This document shows, in pieces, positions 1 to 11,876 of a stretch of DNA of 64,000 bases. A program made the position numbers and the translations under genes. The notes below the pieces were generated by a model. It did no database searches. It worked only from the letters and a program-made list of their open reading frames with translations, and was not told where the DNA came from. Every line of letters starts with the position of its first letter. Positions within the stretch are counted from its first letter, which is position 1. Origin of the DNA: Cichorium intybus (lineage: Eukaryota; Streptophyta; Magnoliopsida; Asterales; Asteraceae); the NCBI GenBank assembly GCA_023525715.1, contig CM042013.1, positions 72,260,994-72,324,993 on the forward strand, read 5' to 3'.

Positions 1-979
1 GGAGGTTTATGTTAAAATCACGCACAAGGTGCATTTCCTTCTTGGTTTTGTTTTGATCTTCAAATCATGTAATAATCACAATCTTAATTCATTGCAATTT
101 TTGGTGGATTGCCATTGGCTTGTGTTTGATTAGGAAATGGGTAAACCCCAATTATTATTCATGGAGTTTTATGCCAAAATCACACACACTAGGTGCTCGA
201 TCAAAGTCCTAAACGAAGTATTGCAAGTGTTCTTGGTTGGTTGTTGAAGTTTGGAGAGGGAAATGGATGGGAAATTGTGGATGGTGATGGTGTTAATGGT
301 GGGGTTGGTGGTGGACAATAGGGGTAATGGTGGTGCATAGTGGTGGTAATGGTGGAAACATGTGGACCTTCTATTAATCCTAAATTAATCAAAAAAAATA
401 TATAAAATAAAATAAAAAGGGTAAATAAGTCATTTGATATGGGTGAGGGATCAACCACAATAAAAAAAAGAAACCACAAAAACTATGTTTGAGATTAAAA
501 ATATATAAAAAAATTAGGGACGAAACTTGATATTCTGTAAAATCACATAAACAATTTATGAAGTTTTGTCAAACCAAAATATAAAGACTTTTTCCATGGA
601 AAGAAAATACAAAGATGTCTTCATATTCCAACATGGCTACATAAATTGGCCAAATATTGATAACAAATTGAAAGAAACTGTGCACAAATTAGTAAGAAAT
701 CCATTTCAACTTCTTTACTCTTGGGACATTGTAATTTTTCTTTGCTTCCGGAAGGTCACTAATTCCATTAATACCCCTGTTACAAATTAAAAGATAAAAA
801 GATTGGGTATGGTTAAGAGAATACAAATTAAAAAAATGCTAATTTTAATGGATGTTTATGCTATGTAGTAACTATAGTTGTGCAAATAATTTGAAGTCAT
901 AATATTCTCAACTTAAAATAATGTTAACTAGTAGGCTCAAAGGTGGCAAACATTCTTTTTATTTTTTTTACCCAAATTA
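1..979. other. Intergenic DNA, no gene seen
   Basis: AT-rich DNA with short open frames only, none of which resembles a protein I know. I see no transposon ends in it. Confidence 0.5.
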
Positions 980-1190
980 GGAATCAAAAAACCCTAAACA
1001 CATTTTAAATCAAAACCAAATAGAAATCAAAAAACCCTAAACACATTTATTTTTATAATCAAAACCAAATAGAAATAAAAATAATAAATAAATAAATAAA
1101 CCTAAACACCTGCCAAGCCAAAACCAAATAAAAAAACCCTAAACACATTTCAAACCAAAACCAAATAGAAATCAAAAGACCGTAGCTTAT
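980..1190. repeat. Degenerate tandem repeat, A-rich
   Basis: A unit of roughly 45 bases containing 'accctaaacaca' followed by 'aaaccaaatagaaat' recurs three to four times with small differences. It is low-complexity DNA next to the Helitron 5' end. Each unit holds one telomere-like heptamer, but the heptamers are not in tandem. Confidence 0.6.
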
Positions 1191-2343
1191 ATGTAAATAA
1201 TTTAATAAACTTCAAAAAGGTTAACTAAAATCTATGTCTATGTATTATAATAAAAGAAAGCTTTAAGTGTCACATACTCACATGACATTTTTTTAGATAC
1301 TTATTTTGACACGTGTCATCATATAATAAAGACTTATTCTTTTTTCCCGCCCATTTATGTATCTGAATGTAAAATCAACCAGATTCATTTTGACAAACTT
1401 CATTTACATTTGTGGAAGTTACAAAATTCAATCTTAAATCCCTAATATTTCGCCCTTACCTTTACGATGATAAAATTTGAATCCCGATCTCCCCATCTCG
1501 GCACCTATCTCGCCATAGCGTCCTCGTATGAAATATTCTGCCTCTCTTCTTCATCTTTCTCGACATGTTGAAACTAACGTGGAAAGGAAGCGGCAGAAAA
1601 CACTTGGTTTTAAATCTTATAAGCGGATGTTATTTTGTGTGCAGGAAGCGGACTTGGGATTTCAATTCAAGAAAAGATCTTTGTAGAAAAGATCTCTATA
1701 CATTTAATCTGCTCAAATTGTTACAAACAAGCCCTAAATGGTATGCATTATTTTATCGATTTTGACCTATATAAACTGCCTAACGATCAATTTTATTATC
1801 TTTCTCTACTTTCAGCACATATTAGGGCTTAATCGTCAGTTTTTGGGTTATTGGCAATCGATCTGTGTAACCATCGCACCATCCATCACCGAATCTTGAA
1901 GCTTTCGTCAGCATATTTTTTCCAAAAATTGATAGAAGGTTTCTAAAGTTTACGACTACACGTGTGTCTGAAATATGCATTTATCACTATGATTTAATTG
2001 CTTTGCTTTTATGCAGCCTATGCATATGTGCCAATCTATTGAAGAATTGCTATACTAGAAATTTTTCGACCTCATGCGAGTAAAATAGTTTGTAGTTTTC
2101 AAAGAACGTATGATATTTTCCTTTCATCATTCTTATTGTTCTGTAAAAGCAATATATGATAGCATCATATTTATGTATACATGTTTGACGTGTATAGATT
2201 TGCATATTTGACACTGACTCTGCACTCATTGGACTGCATCTATATGATGGATTATTCAAGGTATCCTGTATATATTTTTTATTTTTTAGGTTATTTAGCT
2301 TTCAAGTTCACTAAAAGAGTACTATCACTATTCTTTTCTTTAG

Positions 2344-2569
2344 GTCATGTTCTTCGATAACGAAGGACAACTCATAGAAGAATTTGACATCAGGTATGTT
2401 TTTACCTCAGAATGCTTTTTGTATGCCATATTGATATTTGATATTATTTAAACTTACTTTTCTCTTTCTATATGTATTTTGAGTTGTCATCAGTCTTGAA
2501 GAATATGAAGTTTTGGATATCAATTTTCTATAAGGTTGTCCAAAGCCTACAATTGTTGTTCATTACCAG
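2344..2569 (+). pseudogene. DDB1: DDB1 (damaged DNA-binding protein 1) exon fragments
   Basis: Two short exon pieces, 2344-2393 and 2494-2569, are separated by an intron with intact GT and AG ends. Joined, they read as a stretch of plant DDB1: FFDNEGQLIEEFDI, then LEEYEVLDINFL, a stop where DDB1 has Tyr, then GCPKPTIVVHYQ. DDB1 is the adaptor of CUL4 E3 ubiquitin ligases and is over 1000 residues long, so only about 4 percent is present. The stop codon (TAA) and the missing remainder make it non-functional. It lies inside the Helitron, so capture is the likely origin. The match is from memory of the family, but the run of identities is strong. Confidence 0.72.
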
Positions 2570-3149
2570 GTTAGGTCCTTTTAAAAAGTTTGCAACTTCC
2601 TTTTTGTATATACTTTTCTGGAAGCTTTCTTTTCTTGCCTAAATGCTTCGTTTCTAGGGTAAATGTCGCTATCAGTCCTTTAAAAAGATATTCAAAGCGT
2701 CAATTTTATAATTCATATGGGGTTAGTAATGTCTTGCTGTAATTAAATTTGTATTTATATACTATTAGTTATAACACCCAATTGTGAACTAATTGTATCA
2801 GTGCGTTAATTTTGGATATGGAACCTGGTCATGTGGTCCAAATTTGGAAGAGATGGTGGCATTTAGGCATTTAAGATGACATTTTCATTGTTATCAAATT
2901 TCTGGTTGGTTTTTCTTTGCATAATATATAGCAGAATCCTTAGGTTGATTTTAGAAACCATTGATGTCCAATTGTTTATTGGCTAGAATTGGGACAATTA
3001 GCAAACAACCATGTTTATTTTCCACATAATAATCTTTTTCATTGCAGTAACTTGAGAAGTTTGATCTGATCCCAATTGCAAAACAAATAATTGCCTCCTG
3101 GTTTTAGAAAATGGAAGATAACAGCACGAAAGATCACAATAAATATGCT

Positions 3150-3357
3150 TATTTCAAGATGTTCCTTTTTATGGTTATCAGTGGGGAATTTAAATTCAGA
3201 GGTGCCAAAGGAGTTGGTACTTACAGCAGGTATTATCAAACATGCTAATTTTGACTTTTTTGAACTGCATTTTTGACTATATGATTTTGTGGTTGGAAAT
3301 TAGTGGTAATCATGCTGCAGCACTAGCTTTGGCTGCACAACTGCGTGGAACACGTGT
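3150..3357 (+). pseudogene. Serine racemase exon fragments
   Basis: Two pieces resemble the PLP-dependent serine racemase/threonine dehydratase fold. At about 3158-3229 the sequence reads GEFKFRGAKG, matching the motif around the PLP-binding lysine. It ends at a GT donor (3230). At 3302-3357 it reads SGNHAAALALAAQLRGT, matching the phosphate-binding Ser-Gly-Asn-His region. Intron-like DNA separates them. The rest of this roughly 330-residue enzyme is absent. With the DDB1 piece 0.6 kb upstream in the same orientation it forms a two-gene capture inside the Helitron. Confidence 0.72.
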
Positions 3358-4552
3358 TACATCTCTCAACCAGAGGAATTTTTATTTGTATGTTTCAAAT
3401 TCTATGTTTTATATTATAAGAGTTGGATTAAATTCTACTTACGAGTGATTGATTAAATTAGTTTTCTATATACATAAGACTTTAGACATGAATAAACATC
3501 AATTTTTAAAACTTGTGAAAACAAGGTATTTGATGTTTTGGTCATTATATTAAAGTTTCCTAATGGTTTTGGTCAATCTTTAGACTAAGTCAATAAACTT
3601 TGTTGTTAGCACTTTGTTATTGGACCAAAATAGGATAGGTATCGTATGCAAGACATTAAATAAGGTTTGTTAAACAGAAAGTCGGATTAGACGACAAATA
3701 TCATGAAAATGCAACGTACTTTGGGTAAGGGTATATTTTTGGAATTGTATTTTGAATCAAAGAAATTGTAGATATGTGCGCGTATATATTTTTTGTTTTG
3801 AATTCATATAAAAGATTTATTATTTATCGTAGTGCATGCATAATATGTTACATATACATGGATTCGAAAAGACACGGTTGTAAATAGGACTTTAGTTCCA
3901 TTATTTCGTTTATTGTAGCATCCTAAAACTTTTTCAATTTCTTTCAATTACAACATTATACTTTCATTCTATTCATGTTAAGGCATCGTACTTTTAATTA
4001 TGCAGCCAAGTAATTTTTTTTATATTTTGATTTCTATATTCTTTAATGTACAATGCTTTAATAAGAAGAGATGAAAATAGGTTGTTATAAGCAGGTCTAA
4101 TTTATTTATTACCATCTATTGAACAAAAACCTGGTTTAATGCTTAGTTTTGAAGTGCTTGTGAATCAATGTTGAAAGGAACATACATAATTACTGAAATG
4201 AAGTAGGTGCACAATATATTTTCATCAAATGTTTATAATAGTCTTATGCTTTCGGTTCTTCCAAATATTTTACCTGATCATACCAATTCCATGCAATAGA
4301 AATAATATTTACTACTATAAATGGGTGGAGTAAATTGCTACTGAATATTAATATATTTTTCCTATGAAAGGTAAAACAAAGGACTTAAGATTTAAAATAT
4401 AGTATTATATGACATTTATGAATTTAAGGAACTATCACTTTATATTCTATGTATCGTCTACTTTTTTTTTTAATAACCTTTAGCGATGTTTGTTAAAAAT
4501 TTTGTGTTGTTTTTAATTGTCAACCGTGTGTAACACGGGTTTGTAACCTAGT

Positions 4553-4841
4553 AAGATTTTAAAATTCAGAAATTTCCATCTCATGCTTTTGAATGGGAAG
4601 CTGATATTTCCACACGAAGTTTTTATCTATCCACAGAAAAAATCATGTAATGACAATTATACCCTCATTAGCTTTTACATTTTGAAGACTTTTATCCGCT
4701 TCATCAAAACATACACAGTACACATCGTCCAACAATTCTTATATCTGGGTTTCTATCTTAACGCCGGAATATTTAATTTCTGATTCGATCTTAAAATCCC
4801 CAAAACAGAGGCCTTCATTTCAGCAAACAGCAGCGCCGGTG
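4553..4841. other. Intergenic spacer, no gene seen
   Basis: AT-rich DNA between the Helitron 3' end and the DUF569 fragment. The last part may be the former leader of the DUF569 gene, but no signal is clear. Confidence 0.4.
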
Positions 4842-4985
4842 ATGTATCTTTTCAACAATGCAAAGCCCGTCCGGGTAAAGAGCCACCACAATAAGTACTT
4901 CACGCAGATGACAACGAAGAATTTGTTACCCAAGACTGCAATGACGCTATTCTTTCGCCTGCGCTGCTTCTCCGGTCATTGATAT
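4842..4985 (+). pseudogene. DUF569 (actin cross-linking-like) N-terminal fragment
   Basis: From the ATG at 4842 the frame reads MYLFNNAKPVRVKSHHNKYFT, very close to the start of plant DUF569 proteins. About one base is then missing: the next frame reads ADDNEEFVTQDCNDAI, which continues the family pattern. After that no similarity is visible. DUF569 proteins have a beta-trefoil-like fold and no firmly known function. The single-base deletion and the loss of everything after about residue 40 make this a pseudogene remnant. Confidence 0.65.
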
Positions 4986-5104
4986 AATGATATTTGAAGA
5001 CCAATGAAGTGTAGGATGCAGATTGTTCGGAGGTGGAGTTGAGTTAACATTTGCCGGTCTTATTTTTTATGAAGAATGGTGTCGATTATCCCAGCATTGT
5101 CCCT

Positions 5105-5700
5105 TTAGAATTCCTTGGTCTGAACCCATATCGGAACCGAAAGCCAGCCGAGTCTAAATAAATTCAAAAACTCCAAAAACCTTAAACCCTTCATCGTCTC
5201 TGGGATCTGGCCGAAAAACGATCGAAACTCAAATTGAGCTTCAACAGTTTTGCCGAACCTAATCGGGATTTTGCCGGAAACACTCATTCCGGTAATATGA
5301 TCAACCGGCATAAGCTCGTCATGTTACCGATGAAATCACTCAATATGAAGTTTGTTGAGCAAGTTGGATTCTAGTTCTAGTCGGAAACGTACCTCAACCC
5401 GAGCTCGACAATATTCGGGGTTCTGATGACGGTGCTGTAGTCGCAAACCATCCCGTGTGGAGCAGAGAAGCAGAGGTCGTCAGGGAAGAGAGACCGCCAT
5501 GGGACTCCAGAGTTGAGCGATTCAAGCACTCGGTGCACTGATTCTTGCTCAACTGAGTTGACCATGGGTTGTGAGTTATTGATTGCAAGATATGTGAGTA
5601 TAACCATCAATAAATTGAAAGCAAATATTGAAAAAGAAAACGCTATTGAAAGTTGTATTAGAGTTACTCTGTACCGAAAAGAGGAAGAAGAAGGCTGAAG
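5105..5700 (-). pseudogene. LRR receptor-like protein, 5' remnant
   Basis: On the minus strand a hydrophobic, signal-peptide-like start is followed by VEQESVHRVLESLNSGVPW and a SLFPDDLCFSAPHGMVCDY segment. That is the N-terminal cap typical of plant LRR receptor-like proteins, with its paired cysteines. Two stops follow. Beyond them, weak LRR matches (GKIPIRFGK, SFFGQIPETMKGL) continue to about 5105 in shifted frames. The real start is probably the Met near 5607; the apparent start at 5736 lies inside the hAT element. It is a decayed gene fragment, with no kinase domain seen. Confidence 0.65.
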
Positions 5701-5714
5701 GAGGAAGAAAAGGT

Positions 5715-6182
5715 TAGGGGTGGCAATTCTCGACACGACACGAACCCGACACGAAAATAAACGGGTTTGAGTTGAGATTTTTGACCCGCCAACCCGTTTA
5801 TTATATGGATCGTGTTCGGGTCAGTACTTGGGTTCGCGGGTTGACCCGCCATCCCGTATATATATATACACATATATTTTAATATTTTTTATTTTCAATA
5901 AAAATAAAAAATGAAGCTGAAAATGACCCACCAACCCGCATATGACCCGCCAACCCGTCAACCCGCGACCCACCAACCCATTTATGAGCCGCCAACCCGT
6001 ATATAACACACCAACCCGAAACTGACCCGCCAACCCGTATAATTAAACGGGTTACACGGGTCGTGTCCGGGTTACCAGCCAACCCGTGACCCGCCAACCC
6101 AAATATTTATATGGGTCGTGTTTGGGTCGGCCTCTCTAACCCGTGACCCGCCAACCTGAACCCGACCCAATTGCCACCCCTA
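5715..6182. mobile_element. hAT-type MITE with perfect 8-bp TSD
   Basis: The 468-bp element has terminal inverted repeats TAGGGGTGGCAATT / AATTGCCACCCCTA. It is flanked on both sides by the 8-bp direct repeat GAAAAGGT (5707-5714 and 6183-6190). The interior is rich in imperfect copies of 'acccgccaacccg'. No transposase is encoded. It lies just 5' of the LRR pseudogene. Confidence 0.9.
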
Positions 6183-6190
6183 GAAAAGGT

Positions 6191-7110
6191 GAAGCAGGAA
6201 TAAGAAGGCTGAAAGGGTATAATTGTCTATTTAATATAAATTTCTATGGATGAATAAAAAATAACCGTGGAAGAATCACTTCCCTTTTGAATGTGTCAGA
6301 TCGGTGGACAATAATATAGCAACGAAAATGCCACGTCATCATTTTTATAAGCTTCATATCATATCGCTTATATCGATAAAAATGCAAGTTCAAGTGCTTT
6401 CCCCATTAAATTCCTAACTTTTTGCCTAATTTATGTTTCCTACCATTTTCCCAAAATTACCATGATTTTTCAAATAGTTTCCAATTTAATTTATCTCAAA
6501 AGTAGTTTATTAGGGCATAAGCAAAATTACCTGGTGGACAGACTAGGCAAGCTTTCTAGGTTACTTTCGGTGGTGATGATGATGAAGGCATTTACGTCTT
6601 TTGCACAAAGATCGAGAGCAAATCCATGTCTCACCTTTTTAAGTGAGACAAAAATAACTACAGCTTTTGTCCTGTGTACAATAAAGTTTATAAAGTACAT
6701 CTAGAAATATTTCTTTTAATAGCAACCAACTTTCCATGTTTTTTTCCATTTTAGTTTTTCCACTTACTCAACTCACAACTGAAACTTGCTAATTCAAGAC
6801 AAAAATAACCAGCAAAAAAATGTCCATGTAGACAAAAATACTACACATCAGATTATATAAAATAAAATTATTCCAAATTATTAATAACGATGAGAATTAA
6901 AACGTAATGTCATATTATTTTAATATGATCACTTTCCTAAACGATTAATTTCATTGTTCCATTAATATAGTACACATGGCGGATTGGAAACAAGATTTAT
7001 AGTTTGTGAATTTGGCTTAAAATAGTACAAAAATAACTATAACCCAAAAAAAAAAAACAAAAAAACAAAAAAACAAATATGGTATAAATAAAACACCTTA
7101 TTTCATAATC
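6191..7110. other. Intergenic, 3' side of the PPR gene
   Basis: AT-rich sequence without a convincing frame. The last 100 bases or so, including an A-rich run at about 7048-7077, lie downstream of the PPR stop and probably hold its 3' UTR. Confidence 0.4.
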
Positions 7111-9261
7111 TTAACTTGGTAAAAGATTAGACCCTTTAGCTTTCAACTTGGATTCAAGCCCAAAAAACTTCAACCCCGAAATCACCAAATCAGCTGTCTT
7201 TTTCTTCATATGGTCAACAAGCAAGTCATCATAAACAACCAAATCCGATTCGGTAACCATCTTACACTCTCTCATAAGCAAAAAGACTTTTCTACCCTCC
7301 TCAATCGTCCCATATTTACACATACCCGAAATCACCGCACAACATATAACATCATCAACCCCACAACCATCTTCCACCATCTCACAAATAACATCCATAA
7401 CCTTTTTCGCATCATTAGCCCTACAAATATCAATAATCCTTAAAGTATACTTAAATTCACGAGGGGTATTTCCGGAATTACCTAAACATTCTTTAACAAG
7501 TTCAAAAGCCGCGTCAATTTCTCCGATTTTACAAAGCCCGTGAACCAATGACACGTAGGCGTCGATCGAGGGTAATAAAGACATTTCTTTAATTTTATTG
7601 TAACATGTACACGCTTCATGTATATCCCCGATTTCAATAAAGCACGAAAGTACATTGCTATAAGTAAAAGAATCCGGTTCTTTTAATTCTTGAAACAAAG
7701 TTATCGCCCTTTTCACTTCTTTAATTTCATAAAGTGCGCGAATGAGAATATTGTAAATCGGGACATTGTGATAACCGTTTTGTTTTAAGTTATCAAACAC
7801 TTCTAAAGCCATCAAGATTTTATCTTTCTTTTCCACCATGAGTGAAAAGAATTTCACAAGATCATCGAAAACCCTGAACCCTAAACCCTGAATCTGTTCA
7901 AGAAATTTCAAGAATTCATTGAATTTTTTTGATTCAGCATAAGAAAGTAAGATTGGATTGATAGTTTCAAAATTGGGTTGTAAATCTTCTTCGATTGTAA
8001 CATAGAAAAGTTTATGAGCTTTATTAACATGTTTCATGTTGCATAATCCTTTTATAAGATGATTATATATCAACAAATCCGCTCTATAACCGGAATCGAT
8101 TAAATCTTTTAGCAAATCACACGCCATTCCGACTTTTCCTTCGTTCACAAACCCTTCTATCAATGATCCGTAAATATTTCTATCGATCAAATACCGTTTT
8201 TGTTTCATTTCTTTAAAGAATTCAAACCCCTTTTCGACCCGATTTCCTTTACATAATCCCATAATTAGGGTTGTGTAAGCCATAGCATCAGGCTGGATTT
8301 TATCACTCACCATTTCTTCCCAAATTCTCAAACACCCGTTTAGATTTTGTTCTGAAATCAAGATTCTGATCATGGCAGTATAAGCAAACACATCTGGTTT
8401 ACATAATTTCCTCATTTGGTTTATAAGTTTAAGGGCTTCTTCAATTCGACCTTCTTTACATAACCCTTTAATCAAGATCATGAAAGTGATGCCCTCTTCA
8501 ATCAATCCATCGTTTTTGAAATCGTTATATACAGATAGAGATAAATCTAAGTGGTTTGTTTTCACAAGTGTGTCCATGATTCTATTGTACAAGAAAACTC
8601 GAGGGTTTACTCCGAATTTCTTCATTTTTTCGTAAACGTAGTATACCCTAAGACCTCTGTTAGCATCGGAGTGCATTCTAATTAAGATTTCGAATTGTTT
8701 CTCAGTTGGTGGCTTACCTTGCATGTTCATGAGCTCTGGGACCTGGTCAGCTGCCCGGAATTGATTGTTTCGGTTCAAGCAATACGCGAAGGCGTTGTAG
8801 CTAGCGAAATCATGCTTATACCCTTTTTGCTTGCCAGCCCAATGGAAGAACTTGGAGGAGATAATTGGATCTGACTGGACTTTAAGTACTTCTGCAACGA
8901 GCTTTGGGGTTACGCGGCGGAGCTTGTTGAGTTCGGCGACCACCGGCGGGCCCCAGCGCTTGTGTTTTCGAAAGGAATCGACGATGTAACGGGCGATTGG
9001 AGAGAGCGTTTGGGCGACGGCGAAGTAATGTTGCGATGGGGAGAGTCGTGGTGATGGGGTGGAGACGGATTGCTCTGGGTTCCATTTTTCGAGATCGAAA
9101 TTGCTGGTGGCGTGTTGGTGATTGTGATTGGGGTTCAGGGTTTGGCGATTGGGGAGAAGTCCACCGCGGGCGGTGGGGCGATTGTGGGTGGGTTTGCGGT
9201 GTCCGTGGAAGAAGTTGAAGTTTTTGGGCATGGTGGATGGCGGCGTAGGTTGGGGAGGCAT
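7111..9261 (-). CDS. Pentatricopeptide repeat protein, At4g20740-like
   Basis: A 716-residue intronless frame. The N-terminus (about residues 1-90) is rich in Pro, His and Asn and includes FFHGHRKPTHNRPT. Residues from about 150 to 690 are P-class PPR repeats such as FLYNRIMDTLVK, TFMILIKGLCKEGRIEEA and DVFAYTAMIRIL. The C-terminus ends KKKTADLVISGLKFFGLESK. Start, repeats and tail follow Arabidopsis At4g20740 closely, so I call it an orthologue. PPR proteins bind organellar RNA and act in its processing, stability or translation. No E or DYW domain is present, so editing is not indicated. The frame is intact and typical in length, and the start matches the family start. It is the only ordinary single-copy gene in the window. 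Confidence 0.95.
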   Translation of the reverse strand: MPPQPTPPSTMPKNFNFFHGHRKPTHNRPTARGGLLPNRQTLNPNHNHQHATSNFDLEKWNPEQSVSTPSPRLSPSQHYFAVAQTLSPIARYIVDSFRKHKRWGPPVVAELNKLRRVTPKLVAEVLKVQSDPIISSKFFHWAGKQKGYKHDFASYNAFAYCLNRNNQFRAADQVPELMNMQGKPPTEKQFEILIRMHSDANRGLRVYYVYEKMKKFGVNPRVFLYNRIMDTLVKTNHLDLSLSVYNDFKNDGLIEEGITFMILIKGLCKEGRIEEALKLINQMRKLCKPDVFAYTAMIRILISEQNLNGCLRIWEEMVSDKIQPDAMAYTTLIMGLCKGNRVEKGFEFFKEMKQKRYLIDRNIYGSLIEGFVNEGKVGMACDLLKDLIDSGYRADLLIYNHLIKGLCNMKHVNKAHKLFYVTIEEDLQPNFETINPILLSYAESKKFNEFLKFLEQIQGLGFRVFDDLVKFFSLMVEKKDKILMALEVFDNLKQNGYHNVPIYNILIRALYEIKEVKRAITLFQELKEPDSFTYSNVLSCFIEIGDIHEACTCYNKIKEMSLLPSIDAYVSLVHGLCKIGEIDAAFELVKECLGNSGNTPREFKYTLRIIDICRANDAKKVMDVICEMVEDGCGVDDVICCAVISGMCKYGTIEEGRKVFLLMRECKMVTESDLVVYDDLLVDHMKKKTADLVISGLKFFGLESKLKAKGSNLLPS

Positions 9262-9352
9262 TGTTGTACTGATTTTGCTAAACGAACGTCTTCTTCGCCG
9301 GCTGCATCCATGGGACTATACAGAAAATGAGAAAACGATATTATAAAAAGAA

Positions 9353-9668
9353 GAGTAAATTACATATTTGGTCCCTGTATTTTACACCAAATTATAGTTT
9401 TGGTTCTTGTTTTAAAAATCTTGCATTAATGGTCTTTGTGATTTTTAAATCTTTCACTTTTGCTCCCTATGGTTTTTAAATCTTTCATTTTTGGTCTCTC
9501 TGCAATTATTTGTGCAAAAATAGGGACCAAAATTGAAAATTTTAGAAAGCATAAGGACTAAAAATGAAAATTTTAAAAAGCATAGAAACCATAAATAAGA
9601 GATTTTTAAAACTAAGACCAAAACTATAATTTATTGTAAACAATAGGGACAAAATCTGTAATTTACTC
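9353..9668. mobile_element. MULE-type MITE with perfect 9-bp TSD
   Basis: A 316-bp element starting GAGTAAATTACA and ending TGTAATTTACTC. It is flanked by a perfect 9-bp direct repeat TAAAAAGAA (9344-9352 and 9669-9677). A 9-bp TSD is typical of Mutator-like elements. Internal 'ggtccct' and 'agggac' motifs sit next to each end. It lies 91 bp upstream of the PPR start codon, so it may sit in the promoter or 5' UTR. Confidence 0.88.
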
Positions 9669-9737
9669 TAAAAAGAATGGTCTTTTAGACTTTAGAGGAT
9701 TAAACGGGTGTTAACTATATAAATACACCTTTATTTT

Positions 9738-9870
9738 TTTTTTTGAACGACAAATCTATACTGCTCATACTCCTAAACTACTCTTTGTTATGTTAGTGTC
9801 AGGGTTTGAATTCATGACCTCCTTGTTAGTAATCACCTTGTTAGCCAAGTAGGCTAGCCCCAACTTGTAC
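9738..9870 (-). mobile_element. tRNA-derived SINE
   Basis: Read on the minus strand, a tRNA-like head has an A-box-like TAGCCTACTTGG and a B-box-like ATTCAAACCC. An A-rich tail follows (T run at about 9735-9746 on the plus strand). Flanks ACCTTTATT and ACCTCTATT look like a TSD with one mismatch. There is no open frame, as expected for a SINE. Confidence 0.6.
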
Positions 9871-10074
9871 CTCTATTGTTAACTATGCAACTTTGAAACC
9901 ATTAAATTTAAAAACTAAAAAAAAAAGTTTAATTTTCTAAATTATTTATCAGGATTTAGCCAAAGATTAGGGTTCGAACAAAATAGCTATAATTTGTCAT
10001 ATGTGGATACCTGTACAAATCTTGTGAGCCAAAAAAAATTTAAAACGACGCTCTATGAGGATTTTCACATATAA

Positions 10075-10764
<690 letters not shown>

Positions 10765-11380
10765 TAAGTGTATAACCATTTGCAAAAGCAAAATTCTCAT
10801 CCATGTACCGAAAAATTAAATTCCAAAACTAAATTTGGAAAAAACAAATAAGAAAACAAATTCACCGTAAACTTCCGAAAGAAGTTTACTTGCAAAAATC
10901 AATGTTTATTTGCAAAAAAAATTAAAAATTTATATTTTTTAAGTTTATTGTGTTAGAAGTCTTGAAAAACATTTTTGGTGCAAAAGAAAACCTAATATTG
11001 CAATTTCAACTTATGAAAATAAGAAATATTGAAGTTTGCCAACGAAAATTGAAATTTATCTAAAAAAATGATAGACAAATGTTTTTTATCATATTAACAG
11101 ATTAAAATTACAGTATTAAACTTTTTTTTGTTGTTTGAATGGTTTTTAATTAAATCTAACATAAAAAGATACTCATGAGATCTTGATAACTAAATCTGGA
11201 CCTCTAGATCAAAAATTTTGATGGCCTATATTATTTGTGGCATTATTGTAATTCTAATAACAGTTAATGGCATGATAGACTTTTTAAAAACGACCATATG
11301 GTCAGTTTAGGAATTAAAAAATTACGAAATCCTTTAATATCTATTAATCCGTAGAAATTAGCACTCAGTCTCTCTTTCTC
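10765..11380. other. Intergenic, no gene seen
   Basis: AT-rich DNA with no convincing frame or transposon end. Confidence 0.4.
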
Positions 11381-11423
11381 TCTCCCGTATCCCTCAATCT
11401 CGCATTTTCCTTCTTAGCAATAT

Positions 11424-11876
11424 CTCTCTTTCGTCTAAAAAACGGCGGCCCTTTTCCTTCTTATCCCTCAATCGCCGCTTCTGCCAACAGCACCGGTGAA
11501 CCTCCCTCTCCAACCCTCCGCCATCGACAGCAAAGCCCTCGAAGTCCAAGGCCTACTCAAGCAAATCAACGTGCACAAGCCCGTGAACGAAATCGATCAA
11601 GCTCTCAATCGATTAGAACTCTCGGTAAATGAGGATTTAGTTCTTCTCCGTCACCGTTCCGATTGGAAATCAGCTTATATATTCTTCAACTGGATCTCCA
11701 TCGCAAGTGGATGCTCGCCCGGAACAGGCTCATACAACAAAATCCTCAACATTTTAGGTCGGATGAAGCGTTTCAATGAAGTCTCTCAACTGCTCGACGA
11801 AATGTCTAACAGAAATAAGAGCCTGTACCAAATCGCGTGCTTGGAGAATCAACCTCTTTTCAAGGATCAAATATAA
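11424..11876 (+). pseudogene. PPR gene, truncated 5' fragment
   Basis: An open frame reads EVQGLLKQINVHKPVNEID, then RHRSDWKSAYIFFNWIS and SYNKILNILGRMKRFNEV. This is the usual entry into the first repeats of a P-class PPR protein. There is no ATG at the head: the open frame follows a TAA and the first usable start is a GTG at 11496. After DEMSNRNKS the similarity stops and the frame ends at 11876, where a full gene would carry several hundred more residues. It is therefore a 5' fragment lacking its start codon and most repeats. It is not a duplicate of the intact PPR gene at 7.1-9.3 kb. Confidence 0.7.

Larger units (their letters stand above)
1231..4551 (+). mobile_element. Non-autonomous Helitron carrying gene fragments
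   Basis: The 5' end reads TCTATGTCTATG directly after an A. The 3' end is a GC-rich hairpin (CCGTGT, loop, ACACGGG) at 4524-4539, followed a few bases later by CTAG and then a T. A 5' TC, a 3' hairpin plus CTAG and insertion between A and T without target duplication are the Helitron hallmarks. The interior has no Rep/helicase frame, so the element is non-autonomous. It holds exon fragments of two unrelated genes on the plus strand (DDB1 and serine racemase), as expected of Helitron gene capture. The 3' end is secure; the exact 5' end is inferred from the motif. Confidence 0.75.

Noticed and set aside
980..1190. Interstitial telomere repeats
   Set aside because: The 'ccctaaa' heptamer appears singly in each 45-bp unit, not in tandem.
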